From Bradyrhizobium sp. dw_411 (lineage in GTDB: Bacteria; Pseudomonadota; Alphaproteobacteria; Rhizobiales; Xanthobacteraceae): a stretch of DNA of 64,000 nucleotides. The position numbers and the translations under genes are program-made. The notes beneath the pieces were generated by a model, which was not told where the DNA came from, searched no databases, and saw only the letters and a program-made list of their open reading frames with translations. The DNA lies in contig NZ_JAAVUY010000010.1 of the NCBI RefSeq assembly GCF_018449695.1, positions 1 to 64,000 of the forward strand, read 5' to 3'. Positions 33,553-42,505 of this stretch are shown piece after piece; position 1 is the stretch's first letter, and every line of letters starts with the position of its first letter.

Positions 33553-34368
33553 TCAGATCTTCGGAACGTTCGACAAGGCTTTCAGATCGAACCTGTCGAC
33601 ATCGCCGAGCAACTCGCAAAAGGCACGCGCACCGCGATCGAGCAGGCGTTCGCCTTTTTCCGCGGTCGCCTGCGTCGCATCGCCGACGGCGCCGCTGGGA
33701 TGAAGGTCCTGCGCCTGCCAGGCAAACGGCGCCGGCCGGTGTGGCGAAAGCCAGCGATAGTCCTTTTCCATCGCGATCCCCGTGGAGCGAAAATCCGCGA
33801 TCGCGTCAACGCGCACGTGTTGCGCGTATCGCGCCAGCATGATCGAGGTTTCGGCCGCGCCGCCGTGAATACCGTGCTGCACTTCCGGCGCGCAAAAAAA
33901 TCCCTCCGGCGCGCTGAGGCGGGACCAGCTCGTGGTCACGACGAGAAGCCCATGCTGCGCGCGCAAATCCTGCGCGACCAGACTCATGGCGGCGCTGTTA
34001 CCACCATGACTGGTAATGATGACCAGTTTTTTGAGGCCGGCGCGCGCCACACTTTCACCAAGAGCCATCCAGGCCTTCAAAGCGATGTCGGTCGAAAGCG
34101 TCAGCGTGCCCGGATAGTCGATATGTTCGGTGGAAATTCCGACCGGTTGAATCGGCAGGAATGTCACGGGAAGGCTGCCGTCAAGCAGCCCGCGCACCCG
34201 TTCGATATAGGCCTGCGCAATCATGACGTCGGTGCCGAGCGGCAAATGCGGGCCGTGCTGTTCGGTCGCCGCGAGCGGCAAGACCGCGATCCATCGTGCC
34301 GCGGCGTCCCCGGCAAAATCAGGCCAGTGGATATCGGTCCAATCGCGGGGAGGGACGGTTGCGGTCAT
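33553..34368 (-). CDS. Creatininase family protein
   Basis: The 271-residue enzyme has the metal-binding signature ATEQHGPHLPLGTDV (about residues 31-45), then TSHGGNSAAM and HGGAAETSIML. The glutamate, histidine and aspartate ligands for two metal ions are all present. Family members hydrolyse cyclic or linear amides such as creatinine, N-formamides of purine/riboflavin breakdown, or mycofactocin peptides. It diverges from an NMT1-type ABC importer over 105 bp, so it probably acts on the imported compound; the substrate is unknown. The ATG at 34368 has a GGAAA-type site. Confidence 0.85.
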   Translation of the reverse strand: MTATVPPRDWTDIHWPDFAGDAAARWIAVLPLAATEQHGPHLPLGTDVMIAQAYIERVRGLLDGSLPVTFLPIQPVGISTEHIDYPGTLTLSTDIALKAWMALGESVARAGLKKLVIITSHGGNSAAMSLVAQDLRAQHGLLVVTTSWSRLSAPEGFFCAPEVQHGIHGGAAETSIMLARYAQHVRVDAIADFRSTGIAMEKDYRWLSPHRPAPFAWQAQDLHPSGAVGDATQATAEKGERLLDRGARAFCELLGDVDRFDLKALSNVPKI

Positions 34369-34473
34369 CGAACGAAAGGTTTCCTCAAAGCTATCCTTGG
34401 ATAGAGGCCCGGGTAGTTGTATTGGACGCCATTAGCGCCCCATCATGGGCCAGAATGATCGACGGAGTCCAAC

Positions 34474-35496
34474 ATGAACCCGGCCCTTTTGCCGCGAGCG
34501 TTAACGGCCGGTCTGCTGGCCCTTATGATGTCCCTGGCACCGGGGCATGCCCAGACCGCGCTGGACAAGGTCTCGTTCGGCACCAACTGGGTTGCCGAGG
34601 CCGAGCATGGTGGATTTTTCCAGGCTGCGGCCGATGGCACCTACAAGGCTTACGGGCTTGACGTCACCATCGTGCCGGGCGGCCCCAACGACAACAACCG
34701 CCTGCTGCTGATCGCGGGCAAGCTCGATTTCTTCATGGCCGCGAACACCCTGATGTCGCTCGATGCGGTCGCCAACAATGTGCCGGTGGTAACGATCGCG
34801 GCCATGTTCCAGAAAGATCCGCAGGTTCTGCTGACGCACCCGGAGTCGAAAGTCACCAAGCTCGAGGAACTCAAGCCGCTGACGCTGTTCGTGTCCAAGG
34901 AAGGTATTTCGAGCTATTTTCAATGGCTGAAGTCCGAATATGGATTCAGTGAAGAAAAGGTCCGGCCCTACACCTTCAACCCGCAGCCGTTCATCGCCAA
35001 CAAGCAGAGCGCGATGCAGGGCTATGTGACCTCGGAGCCGTATGCGGTCGAAAAGAGCGCCGCGTTCAAGCCCGGCATCATCCTGCTCGCGGATTATGGT
35101 TTCAACACCTACTCCACTTTGATCGAGACCCGCGCCGAGATTATCGACAAGAAGGCGGACATGGTTCAGCGCTTCGTCGATGCCTCGATCGTCGGCTGGT
35201 ACCATTATCTGTATGGCAACAGCGCGCCAGCCAATGAGATGATCAAGAAGCTCAATCCGGAAATGACCGACGAGTTGCTGGCCTTTTCGATCGCCAAGAT
35301 GAAGGAATACGGCATCGTCGATTCCGGCGACTCCCTGCGCAACGGTATCGGCGCGATGACCGACGAGCGGATGGCCAGCTTCTTTGACAAGATGGTGCGG
35401 GCGCATGTCGTGCGATCGGATGTCGATTATCGCAAGGCCTATACGCTTCGTTTCATCAACAAGGGCGTCGGTCTGGACCTGCGGCCAAAGAACTAG
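34474..35496 (+). CDS. ABC transporter substrate-binding protein (NMT1/ThiY-like)
   Basis: The 340-residue protein has a signal peptide (ALTAGLLALMMSLAPGHAQ) and the NMT1 pattern KVSFGTNWVAEAEHGGFFQA, then GGPNDNNRLLLIAGKLDFFM, then the hinge region FNTYSTLIETRAEII. It resembles binding proteins for pyrimidine, riboflavin and related heterocycles more than sulfonate ones. A CGGAG box precedes the ATG. The next three genes (ATPase, permease, 2-hydroxyacid dehydrogenase) follow in tight order. Confidence 0.87.
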   Translation: MNPALLPRALTAGLLALMMSLAPGHAQTALDKVSFGTNWVAEAEHGGFFQAAADGTYKAYGLDVTIVPGGPNDNNRLLLIAGKLDFFMAANTLMSLDAVANNVPVVTIAAMFQKDPQVLLTHPESKVTKLEELKPLTLFVSKEGISSYFQWLKSEYGFSEEKVRPYTFNPQPFIANKQSAMQGYVTSEPYAVEKSAAFKPGIILLADYGFNTYSTLIETRAEIIDKKADMVQRFVDASIVGWYHYLYGNSAPANEMIKKLNPEMTDELLAFSIAKMKEYGIVDSGDSLRNGIGAMTDERMASFFDKMVRAHVVRSDVDYRKAYTLRFINKGVGLDLRPKN

Positions 35497-35505
35497 GACG
35501 CGGTC

Positions 35506-36321
35506 ATGGCCGGGCCCGCAGCGCTGTCCGAAACAGATTCTGGTTCTGCCGGGCTCGCGGTCAGCTTGCGCGGCGTCACCAAGGTCTATGATCGCGGCGT
35601 GAGCGCGCTGGGGCCGTTCGATCTCGATGTGTGCAAGGGCGAATTCGTGTCCCTGCTGGGCCCTTCGGGCTGCGGCAAGTCGACGGCGCTGCGCCTGATC
35701 GCTAGATTAAGCGCGCCGACGTCCGGCACCGTGCGGGTGTCCCGTCCTGCCGTCGAGGTCAGCGGCGGGCATTCGATCGGCTTTGTGTTTCAGGAGCCGA
35801 CCCTGATGCCATGGACCAGCGTGCGGGAGAATGTGCGGCTGCCGCTGAAGATCGCGCATGTGGCGGCCGCCGACGCCAATGCGCGAATCGATCGGGCCCT
35901 GGCGCAGATGGGGCTTGCGGAATTCGCCGACGCTTATCCGCGCGAATTGTCCGGTGGCATGAAGATGCGGGTTTCGCTGGCGCGCGCGTTGGTCACCGAT
36001 CCGGACATCCTCCTGATGGATGAACCGTTCGCCGCGCTGGATGAGATTACGCGCTTTCGGCTCAACAACGACTTGCTCGCGCTGTGGCGCAATCTGCGCA
36101 AGACCGTCATCTTCGTGACGCATTCGGTATTCGAGTCGGTCTATCTGTCGCAGCGCGTGGTCGTGATGACATCGCGGCCCGGACGCCTCAGTGCCGAGAT
36201 ACAAATCGACGCTCCCGAACCGCGCGGCGAAGAATTTCGCACCTCGGCCGAATATGCCGGCTATTGCCGCAAAGTGTCGAACGCACTGATCCCGTCCTAT
36301 GCGGGGCAGCCGGGCGCATGA
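35506..36321 (+). CDS. ABC transporter ATP-binding protein
   Basis: The 271-residue ATPase shows Walker A GPSGCGKSTALRLIA, Q-loop VFQEPTLMPW, signature LSGGMKMRVSLARAL and Walker B ILLMDEPFAALD, with the H-loop VTHSVFESVYL. It starts 9 bases after the binding-protein gene. Its TGA overlaps the permease ATG by three bases (ATGA), so the proteins should be made together. Confidence 0.9.
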   Translation: MAGPAALSETDSGSAGLAVSLRGVTKVYDRGVSALGPFDLDVCKGEFVSLLGPSGCGKSTALRLIARLSAPTSGTVRVSRPAVEVSGGHSIGFVFQEPTLMPWTSVRENVRLPLKIAHVAAADANARIDRALAQMGLAEFADAYPRELSGGMKMRVSLARALVTDPDILLMDEPFAALDEITRFRLNNDLLALWRNLRKTVIFVTHSVFESVYLSQRVVVMTSRPGRLSAEIQIDAPEPRGEEFRTSAEYAGYCRKVSNALIPSYAGQPGA

Positions 36322-37169
36322 ACTCCCCGCAAGATAGCCCGTTACAGGCCCCGCCACTGTCCGCCGGGCAGACCACGCCTGAGAGCCGCGTGCTGCGGCT
36401 TGTCCGGATCCTGTTGCCTGTCGCGGTGTTGGCGATGGGCATCGCGGCGTGGGAACTGGTGGTGCGGCTCAACGAACTTCCGCCCTATGTGCTGCCGGCG
36501 CCCTCGGCAGTGTTTCGAACCCTGATCGCCGACTGGCCGGTGCTGTCGCAATCGCTGCTGACCACGCTGGTGACGACGCTTGAAGGGTTTGTGGCCGCGG
36601 CTTTGGGCGGCGTCGGCCTCGCGCTGTTGTTCAATCAGTCGAAATGGCTAGAATATTCGCTGTTTCCCTATGCGGTGATTCTGCAGGTCACGCCGGTCAT
36701 CGCGATCGCCCCGCTGCTGCTGATTTATCTGCCGCAGCAGACCGCCGTCATCGTCTGCGCCTGGATCGTCGGGTTCTTTCCGGTATTGTCCAATACCACG
36801 CTCGGGCTGAACTCCGTGGATCGCAATCTGGCAGGCCTTTTCAGCCTGTATGGTGCGTCGCGGTTGCAGACGCTGTTTTATCTCAAATTACCGGCGGCGC
36901 TGCCGTATATCCTAGGCGGATTGCGGATCGCCGGCGGGTTGTCCCTGATCGGTGCAGTGGTCGCCGAAATCGCCGCAGGCTCTGCCGGGGCGGGTTCCGG
37001 CTTGGCATATCGGATCGCCGAATCGGGCTACCGTCTCAACATTCCCCGAATGTTCGCGGCGTTGTTGTTGCTCTCCGCTGCCGGAATTGTCATTTATGGG
37101 CTGCTCGCGCTAACATCGCATCTTGTGTTACGGCGCTGGCACGAAAGTGCGCTTGGAAAGGAAAACTGA
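36318..37169 (+). CDS. ABC transporter permease
   Basis: The 283-residue membrane protein has about six helices beginning around residue 29 (RILLPVAVLAMGIAAWELVV). Its coupling loop is NLAGLFSLYGASRLQTLFYL. The ATG at 36318 overlaps the ATPase stop; the open frame continues far upstream but that part is antisense-like filler. Its TGA shares a base with the next start. It supplies the membrane half of the importer as a homodimer. Confidence 0.88.
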   Translation: MNSPQDSPLQAPPLSAGQTTPESRVLRLVRILLPVAVLAMGIAAWELVVRLNELPPYVLPAPSAVFRTLIADWPVLSQSLLTTLVTTLEGFVAAALGGVGLALLFNQSKWLEYSLFPYAVILQVTPVIAIAPLLLIYLPQQTAVIVCAWIVGFFPVLSNTTLGLNSVDRNLAGLFSLYGASRLQTLFYLKLPAALPYILGGLRIAGGLSLIGAVVAEIAAGSAGAGSGLAYRIAESGYRLNIPRMFAALLLLSAAGIVIYGLLALTSHLVLRRWHESALGKEN

Positions 37170-38155
37170 TGGCCGGAAATATTTCTTCGGAGAAGATCGA
37201 TTTGCTGGTCTATGGACCGAACAAGCCGATCGTGGACAACGGATTTTCCGACCAGTTCGTGTTGCATCCCGCCGAGACCAGGGCCGATCTCGACCGGTTG
37301 AGCCCGGCGGTGGCGGCGAAAATTCGTGGCGCCGCGGTTACCTACAGCACGGCCCGGTGTGATGCCGGTGTGATGGAACTGTTTCCGAAGCTCGAGATCG
37401 TGTCCTCCTTCGGCGTCGGTTACGATCACGTCGATGCCAAATATGCCAGCGAACACAAAATCGTCGTGACCAACACGCCGGATGTGCTGACGGAAGAAGT
37501 CGCTGATATTGCGCTTGGGTTGTTGATCGCGACCTTGCGCGAATTCATCAAGGCCGATCGCTATCTGCGTTCCGGCCTCTGGACCACGCAGCAATTCCCC
37601 CTGAGCGTCGGCTCGCTGCGAGACCGCAAAGTCGGAATGGTCGGCATGGGCCGGATCGGCCAGGCGATCGGACGCCGGCTCGAGGCGTCCAAGGTTCCCG
37701 TCGTCTATCACTCACGCAACCCGGCGCCCGGTGTATCGTACCAGCACTATCCTGATTTGATCGAGATGGCCAAAGCGGTGGACACGCTGGTGGTGATCGT
37801 GCCCGGCGGTCCCTCGACCGCGAAAATGGTCAATGCCGATGTGATGAAAGCGCTGGGACCGCGTGGCGTAATCATCAATGTCGCGCGCGGCTCGGTCATT
37901 GATGAAGTCGCGATGATCGCGGCGTTGAAATCGGGCGCCATTCTGGCCGCCGGGCTCGACGTGTTCGCGAACGAACCGGCGGTTCCGGATGAATTGAAGG
38001 CGATGCAGAACGTCGTGCTGCTGCCGCATATCGGCTCCGCCTCCGTGGTGACACGTAATGCGATGGATCAGATGGTGGTTGATAATCTCAAGACCTGGTT
38101 CGCCGGCAAGCCGCCGCTGACGCCGATCGCCGAAACCCCGGTGACCAGCCGCTGA
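37169..38155 (+). CDS. D-2-hydroxyacid dehydrogenase (hydroxypyruvate/glyoxylate reductase type)
   Basis: The 328-residue enzyme has the cofactor motif VGMVGMGRIGQAIGRRL (about residues 153-169), the catalytic arginine in NVARGSVIDE, the glutamate in DVFANEPAVP and the histidine in LLPHIGSAS. This is the Arg-Glu-His triad of the family that interconverts 2-oxo acids and D-2-hydroxyacids. It is fused by a one-base stop/start overlap to the permease gene, so its substrate is probably a breakdown product of the imported compound. The exact acid is unknown. Confidence 0.88.
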   Translation: MAGNISSEKIDLLVYGPNKPIVDNGFSDQFVLHPAETRADLDRLSPAVAAKIRGAAVTYSTARCDAGVMELFPKLEIVSSFGVGYDHVDAKYASEHKIVVTNTPDVLTEEVADIALGLLIATLREFIKADRYLRSGLWTTQQFPLSVGSLRDRKVGMVGMGRIGQAIGRRLEASKVPVVYHSRNPAPGVSYQHYPDLIEMAKAVDTLVVIVPGGPSTAKMVNADVMKALGPRGVIINVARGSVIDEVAMIAALKSGAILAAGLDVFANEPAVPDELKAMQNVVLLPHIGSASVVTRNAMDQMVVDNLKTWFAGKPPLTPIAETPVTSR

Positions 38156-38850
38156 TGCGCGGCCGCCCAGGCATGGCGATTGCGGCGCTGCTGGCGTCGC
38201 TGACCTGCGTTCCACAGGCTTCGTCGCAGGATGCCTCGACCTTGAAGAAGGACATGATCGGCCAGTGGGAGCTCTCGACCACTGAACGCAGCAAGACCTG
38301 CGTGGTGACGCTGAAGAACGACGCGACACCGCAGGGCTTCAAGCTCGAACTGGAGCCCTCCTGCGCCGCGGCGCTGCCCTTCACCAAGGCCATTACCGCC
38401 TGGAATATCAGGGGGCTCGATATCGTGCGGTTGCAGGATTCCACTGGCGAGTCGGTGATCGACTTCACCGAGGTCGAGAGTGGAATTTTTGAGGGCTTGC
38501 GCCAGGGCGAGGGGATTTACATCCTGCAGAATCTGGCCGCGGCGCGCTCGCTGGCCAAATCGATGGATCAGATGATCGGCGACTGGGCGATGGTTCGCGG
38601 CAATGGCCAGTCGATCTGTGGCCTGACCCTGACCAATACCGAGGCCACAGCGGATAATTTCCAGGTCTTCCTCAAGCCGCGCTGCGATCCAGCGGTGACC
38701 GCATTCGGCCCGAAGCAATGGCGGCTGGAACGCGGCGAACTGCTGCTGCTGTCGGCGGGTGGCGATGTCTGGCATTTCGAGGCCGACGATAACGCGCAGT
38801 GGCGGCGGGTGCCTGACGCGGCCGATCCCTTGATCATGCTGCGGCAATAG
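38155..38850 (+). CDS. AprI/Inh-like secreted protein with two repeats
   Basis: The 231-residue product has a signal peptide (GMAIAALLASLTCVPQASSQ). Its mature part holds two copies of a domain that starts IGQWELSTTERSKTCVVTL and IGDWAMVRGNGQSICGLTL. The Gly-x-Trp start and single cysteine per sheet recall the metalloprotease inhibitor AprI/Inh beta-barrel. It overlaps the dehydrogenase stop by one base. I infer a periplasmic protein; why it is in this transporter operon is unclear. A protease-inhibitor role is a family label only. Confidence 0.7.
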   Translation: MRGRPGMAIAALLASLTCVPQASSQDASTLKKDMIGQWELSTTERSKTCVVTLKNDATPQGFKLELEPSCAAALPFTKAITAWNIRGLDIVRLQDSTGESVIDFTEVESGIFEGLRQGEGIYILQNLAAARSLAKSMDQMIGDWAMVRGNGQSICGLTLTNTEATADNFQVFLKPRCDPAVTAFGPKQWRLERGELLLLSAGGDVWHFEADDNAQWRRVPDAADPLIMLRQ

Positions 38851-39029
38851 GCTCGGGCTGGCCGGCCGGGATGGCCCGCCGCTCTATTGGTCCCGGGCAC
38901 ATTTTTTTGCAAAAATGCCTTTTTTACCGAGTGCCTGTCGATCCGCTGCTGGCCCGTTCGTCGTCCTTGATAGCGAGACAGTTCCGCAGGGCATGACGCC
39001 GGCGGCTCGCCTCTGAAAGGAGTTTTCCG

Positions 39030-39383
39030 ATGCGCTTCATGTACCTCGTTTCGCACCCCGGTCCTTCGGCACAGCCGACGCCCGAACTGCTGGAAGCCAT
39101 GCATAAACTCGCTGACCGCGAGATCAAGGCGGGCCGTATGCTGGACAATGGCGGGCTGATGCCGGTTGCCATGGGAGCGCAGGTTCGCATCGTCGATGGC
39201 AAGCTCAGTGTCATTGACGGCCCCTTCGTGGAAGCCAAGGAAGTCATCGGCGGTTATGCGGTCTTTGAGCTGCGCGACAAGGAAGAAGCCGTGGCGATGG
39301 CCAGGGAATTTATGCAGCTGCACCTCGATTTCATGCCGGGCTGGGAAGGGACGTGCGAGCTTCGCGCGTTTGCCGGCCCTTGA
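39030..39383 (+). CDS. YCII/DGPF-domain protein paired with the ECF sigma factor
   Basis: The 117-residue protein starts MRFMYLVSHPGPSAQPTP and contains the DGPF motif (SVIDGPFVEAKEVIGGYAVF) with residues of the YCII fold. Such proteins are regularly encoded just before ECF42-type sigma factors and are thought to take part in their control. The strong AAAGGAG box and the 49-bp gap to the sigma gene fit that arrangement. No enzymatic function is established. Confidence 0.85.
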   Translation: MRFMYLVSHPGPSAQPTPELLEAMHKLADREIKAGRMLDNGGLMPVAMGAQVRIVDGKLSVIDGPFVEAKEVIGGYAVFELRDKEEAVAMAREFMQLHLDFMPGWEGTCELRAFAGP

Positions 39384-39432
39384 GGCGGGCGTTCTCCGAA
39401 AGGAGATCGGTCCTGCGCGGCCGCCGGCTGGG

Positions 39433-40755
39433 ATGGCTGAGAAGACCGCCGAAATGACCGCGAACGATACCGATCGCGCGACGTATCGCACGATTTCGGC
39501 GGTCTGGCGGATCGAGCAGCCGCGGCTGATCACCGGTCTTTCGCGGATGCTGCGCGACGTGCCGCTGGCGGAAGAATTGACGCAGGACGCGCTGGTGGCG
39601 GCGCTCGAGCACTGGCCCCAAACCGGTGTGCCCGAGAAACCCGGTGCGTGGCTGATGGCGACCGCCAAGCGCCGGGCGCTGGACCATCTGCGCCGGGTTC
39701 GGATGCTCGCGCGCAAGCACGAGATGGTGGCGCGCGAGCTGGAAGAAGAGCAGCAGGCGATGCCCGATCTGGACTCCGCGCTCGACGATGAATTTGGCGA
39801 TGAGCTGCTCCGGCTCATCTTCACGGCCTGTCATCCGCTATTGTCCCGCGAAGGCCGCGTCGCGCTGGCGTTGCGGATGATCTGCGGTCTCACCACCGAG
39901 GAAATCGCGCGGGCCTTTCTACTGCCGGCCGCGACCATCGCCCAGCGCATCGTGCGGGCGAAGCGGACGCTGTCGGAATCAGGATTGGGCTACGAGACGC
40001 CCCGACGGGAAGAACTCTCCGAGCGGCTCTCTTCGGTGCTGGAAGTCGTCTATCTCATCTTCAACGAAGGCTACACGGCGGCGCGCGGCGAAGAATGGTT
40101 GCGGCCGCAGCTCTGTAACGAAGCGCTGCGCATTGGCCGTGTCCTCGCCACGGTCGCGCCGCTGGAGCCCGAAACCCATGGGCTGCTGGCGCTGATGGAG
40201 CTCAACGCCTCGCGCACAATGGCGCGCACCGATGCGGCGGGCGAACCGATCCTGTTGCTGGACCAGAATCGCGCGCTATGGGACCGGCTTCAGATTCGCC
40301 GCGGGATGCAGGCGCTTGGGCGTGCCCGCGAACTCAGGGGTGCTGATGGATTCTATGCCCTGCAGGCCGCGCTCGTGGCCTGCCACGCGGAAGCGGCGAC
40401 GGCTGACGATACCGACTGGTCGCGGATTGCCGCGCTCTATGCGCGGCTGAGTGCGCGCGTTCCCTCGCCGGTCATTGAGCTCAACCGCGCGGTCGCGGTC
40501 AGCATGGTCGAAGGTCCGCAGGCAGGTCTGGCCATCGTGGACCGCCTGGCGGATGAGCCCGCCCTCAAAACCTATCATTTGCTGCCGAACGTTCGCGGCG
40601 ATCTGCTTTTCAAGCTGGGCCGCTACGACGAAGCCCGCGCCGCCTTCGAGGCCGCGGCCGGTCTCGCGGGTAACAAGCGCGAGCAGGATTTTCTGAAGCG
40701 GCGGGCGGCGGAGGCGGCCGATGCGGCGAAGCCATGGCTCTCAAATCAGCCGTAA
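39433..40755 (+). CDS. ECF42-type RNA polymerase sigma factor
   Basis: The 440-residue protein has an ECF sigma region 2 (LTQDALVAALEHWPQTG, then KRRALDHLRRVR) and region 4 (LTTEEIARAFLLPAATIAQR). A long C-terminal extension follows, with the family's helical domain (FNEGYTAARGEEWLRPQLC) and TPR-like repeats ending at KPWLSNQP. That C-terminal part is needed for activity in studied members. I chose the ATG at 39433; one at 39454 is also possible, and neither has a strong ribosome site. Its end overlaps the convergent radC gene by 15 bases. Confidence 0.88.
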   Translation: MAEKTAEMTANDTDRATYRTISAVWRIEQPRLITGLSRMLRDVPLAEELTQDALVAALEHWPQTGVPEKPGAWLMATAKRRALDHLRRVRMLARKHEMVARELEEEQQAMPDLDSALDDEFGDELLRLIFTACHPLLSREGRVALALRMICGLTTEEIARAFLLPAATIAQRIVRAKRTLSESGLGYETPRREELSERLSSVLEVVYLIFNEGYTAARGEEWLRPQLCNEALRIGRVLATVAPLEPETHGLLALMELNASRTMARTDAAGEPILLLDQNRALWDRLQIRRGMQALGRARELRGADGFYALQAALVACHAEAATADDTDWSRIAALYARLSARVPSPVIELNRAVAVSMVEGPQAGLAIVDRLADEPALKTYHLLPNVRGDLLFKLGRYDEARAAFEAAAGLAGNKREQDFLKRRAAEAADAAKPWLSNQP

Positions 40756-41466
40756 GCCCCTCATGCTGGCATGGCCGTTCTTGCCGACGATGATGTGGTC
40801 GTGCACGGAGATGCCGAGCGGCGCGGCGATGTCGATGATCGCCTTGGTCATGTGGATGTCGGCCTGCGACGGCGTCGGATCGCCGGAGGGGTGGTTGTGC
40901 ACCAGGATGATCGCGGTCGCCGATAATTCCAGCGCGCGCTTGATTACCTCGCGCGGATAGACCGGTGTATGGTCCACGGTGCCGACCTGCTGCACCTCGT
41001 CGGAGATCAACTGGTTGCGCTTGTCCAGAAACAGGATGCGAAACTGCTCCTTGTCGGCGAACGCCATGCTGGTCCGGCAATAGTCGAGCACCTCGTTCCA
41101 GGATGACAGCATGGTGCGCTGCTGCACCTGGCCTTTGGCCACACGGTTGGCGGCCGCCGCGATCAGCTTCAGCTCGGTGATGGTCGCTTCGCCAACGCCA
41201 TCGACCTCGCGCAGCCGCGTCGGCGGCGCGTGAACCACTTCGGCGAATGAGCCGAATTTCTTGATCAGGGATTTTGCCAGCGGCTTGACGTCGCCGCGCG
41301 GCAGCGCGCGGAACAGCACCATTTCGAGCAATTCGTAATCGCTCAGCGCATCGGCGCCGGCACTGCGAAAGCGCTCGCGCAGCCGCTCGCGGTGGCCGTG
41401 ATAATGCGGCGTCTCGCTCGGCCGGTCGTCGGATTGGGAAGATTTTGCGGGCATCGGCAGCAGCAT
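40741..41466 (-). CDS. radC: RadC family protein (JAB1/MPN domain)
   Basis: The 241-residue protein has an N-terminal helix-hairpin-helix segment (LREVDGVGEATITELKLI) and a C-terminal JAMM metalloprotease-like motif HNHPSGDPTPSQAD. This is the standard RadC (UPF0758) layout. The name comes from old DNA repair genetics and its function is uncertain. It follows methionine aminopeptidase on the minus strand after 48 bases. Confidence 0.9.
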   Translation of the reverse strand: MLLPMPAKSSQSDDRPSETPHYHGHRERLRERFRSAGADALSDYELLEMVLFRALPRGDVKPLAKSLIKKFGSFAEVVHAPPTRLREVDGVGEATITELKLIAAAANRVAKGQVQQRTMLSSWNEVLDYCRTSMAFADKEQFRILFLDKRNQLISDEVQQVGTVDHTPVYPREVIKRALELSATAIILVHNHPSGDPTPSQADIHMTKAIIDIAAPLGISVHDHIIVGKNGHASMRGLRLI

Positions 41467-41514
41467 GCCGCGCCGGTCAGGTTTTGCAACCGGGAAGTGT
41501 TGTCGCAGCCAGAA

Positions 41515-42339
41515 TTACGCCGCCGCCGGCGCCTTTTCGGCATGGCGTTGCGACAGCGTGAACACTTCGACACCGGTGGACGTCACGCCGACCGAATGCT
41601 CGAACTGTGCCGACAGCGAGCGATCGCGCGTCACCGCGGTCCAGCCGTCGGACAGGATCTTCACATGCGGCTTGCCGAGATTGATCATCGGCTCGATGGT
41701 GAAGAACATGCCGGGCTTCAGCGGCACGCCCTCGCCGGGGCGGCCGACGTGAATGATGTTGGGCTCGTCGTGAAACATGCGGCCGAGACCGTGTCCGCAG
41801 AAATCGCGCACCACGCTCATGCCCTGCGGCTCGACGAAGCTCTGGATGGCATGGCCGATATCGCCTGTCGTGGCGCCCGGCTTGACTGCGGCGATGCCGC
41901 GCATCATGGCCTCATAGGTGACCTCGATCAGCCGCTCTGCCTTGCGGGCGATCGGGCCGATCGCATACATCCGGCTGGAATCGCCGTACCAGCCCTCGAC
42001 GATGAAGGTCACGTCGACATTGACGATGTCGGCTTCCTTCAACACCCGGTCGCCCGGCATGCCGTGACAGACCACATGGTTGATCGAGGTGCAGGTCGAA
42101 TAGCGATAGCCGCGATACATCAGGGTGGCGGGATAGGCGCCGTGCCGGAACGCGAAATCGCGGACGAATTCGTCGATCACGGAAGTCGGGATGCCCGGCT
42201 TTACGATGTCGGTGAGATCGTCGAGGCACTTGGCCACCAGCGCGCCCGCCTTGCGCATCCCCGCAAAACCGCTGGGACCGTGCAGCTTGATCTGTCCGGT
42301 CTTGCGCAAGGAGGTATCGGAGGCTTCGACGTAGCTCAT
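41515..42339 (-). CDS. map: Type I methionine aminopeptidase
   Basis: The 274-residue enzyme removes the initiator methionine from new proteins. The metal ligands are visible in order: an aspartate in VNVDVTFIVEG, an aspartate in WYGDSSRMY, a histidine in FCGHGLGRMFHDEPN, a glutamate in FFTIEPMI and a glutamate in SAQFEHSVGV. Length and motif order match bacterial type Ia enzymes. It heads a likely map-radC unit. Confidence 0.95.
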   Translation of the reverse strand: MSYVEASDTSLRKTGQIKLHGPSGFAGMRKAGALVAKCLDDLTDIVKPGIPTSVIDEFVRDFAFRHGAYPATLMYRGYRYSTCTSINHVVCHGMPGDRVLKEADIVNVDVTFIVEGWYGDSSRMYAIGPIARKAERLIEVTYEAMMRGIAAVKPGATTGDIGHAIQSFVEPQGMSVVRDFCGHGLGRMFHDEPNIIHVGRPGEGVPLKPGMFFTIEPMINLGKPHVKILSDGWTAVTRDRSLSAQFEHSVGVTSTGVEVFTLSQRHAEKAPAAA

Positions 42340-42505
42340 GGGCGGGGGTATCTTTGTGGGAAGGGGTTGATTTGAGGGCCTAATTTAATGATTGGCGCTG
42401 TGAGTGCAAGCCAAGGTTGGCCGCCCAAGGCCCCTCCGCCGCATAGGACACAGCCGGAACTGCGGGTATTCCCGGTACGGCTCCAGCCGGAATAAGGGTC
42501 TCCGC

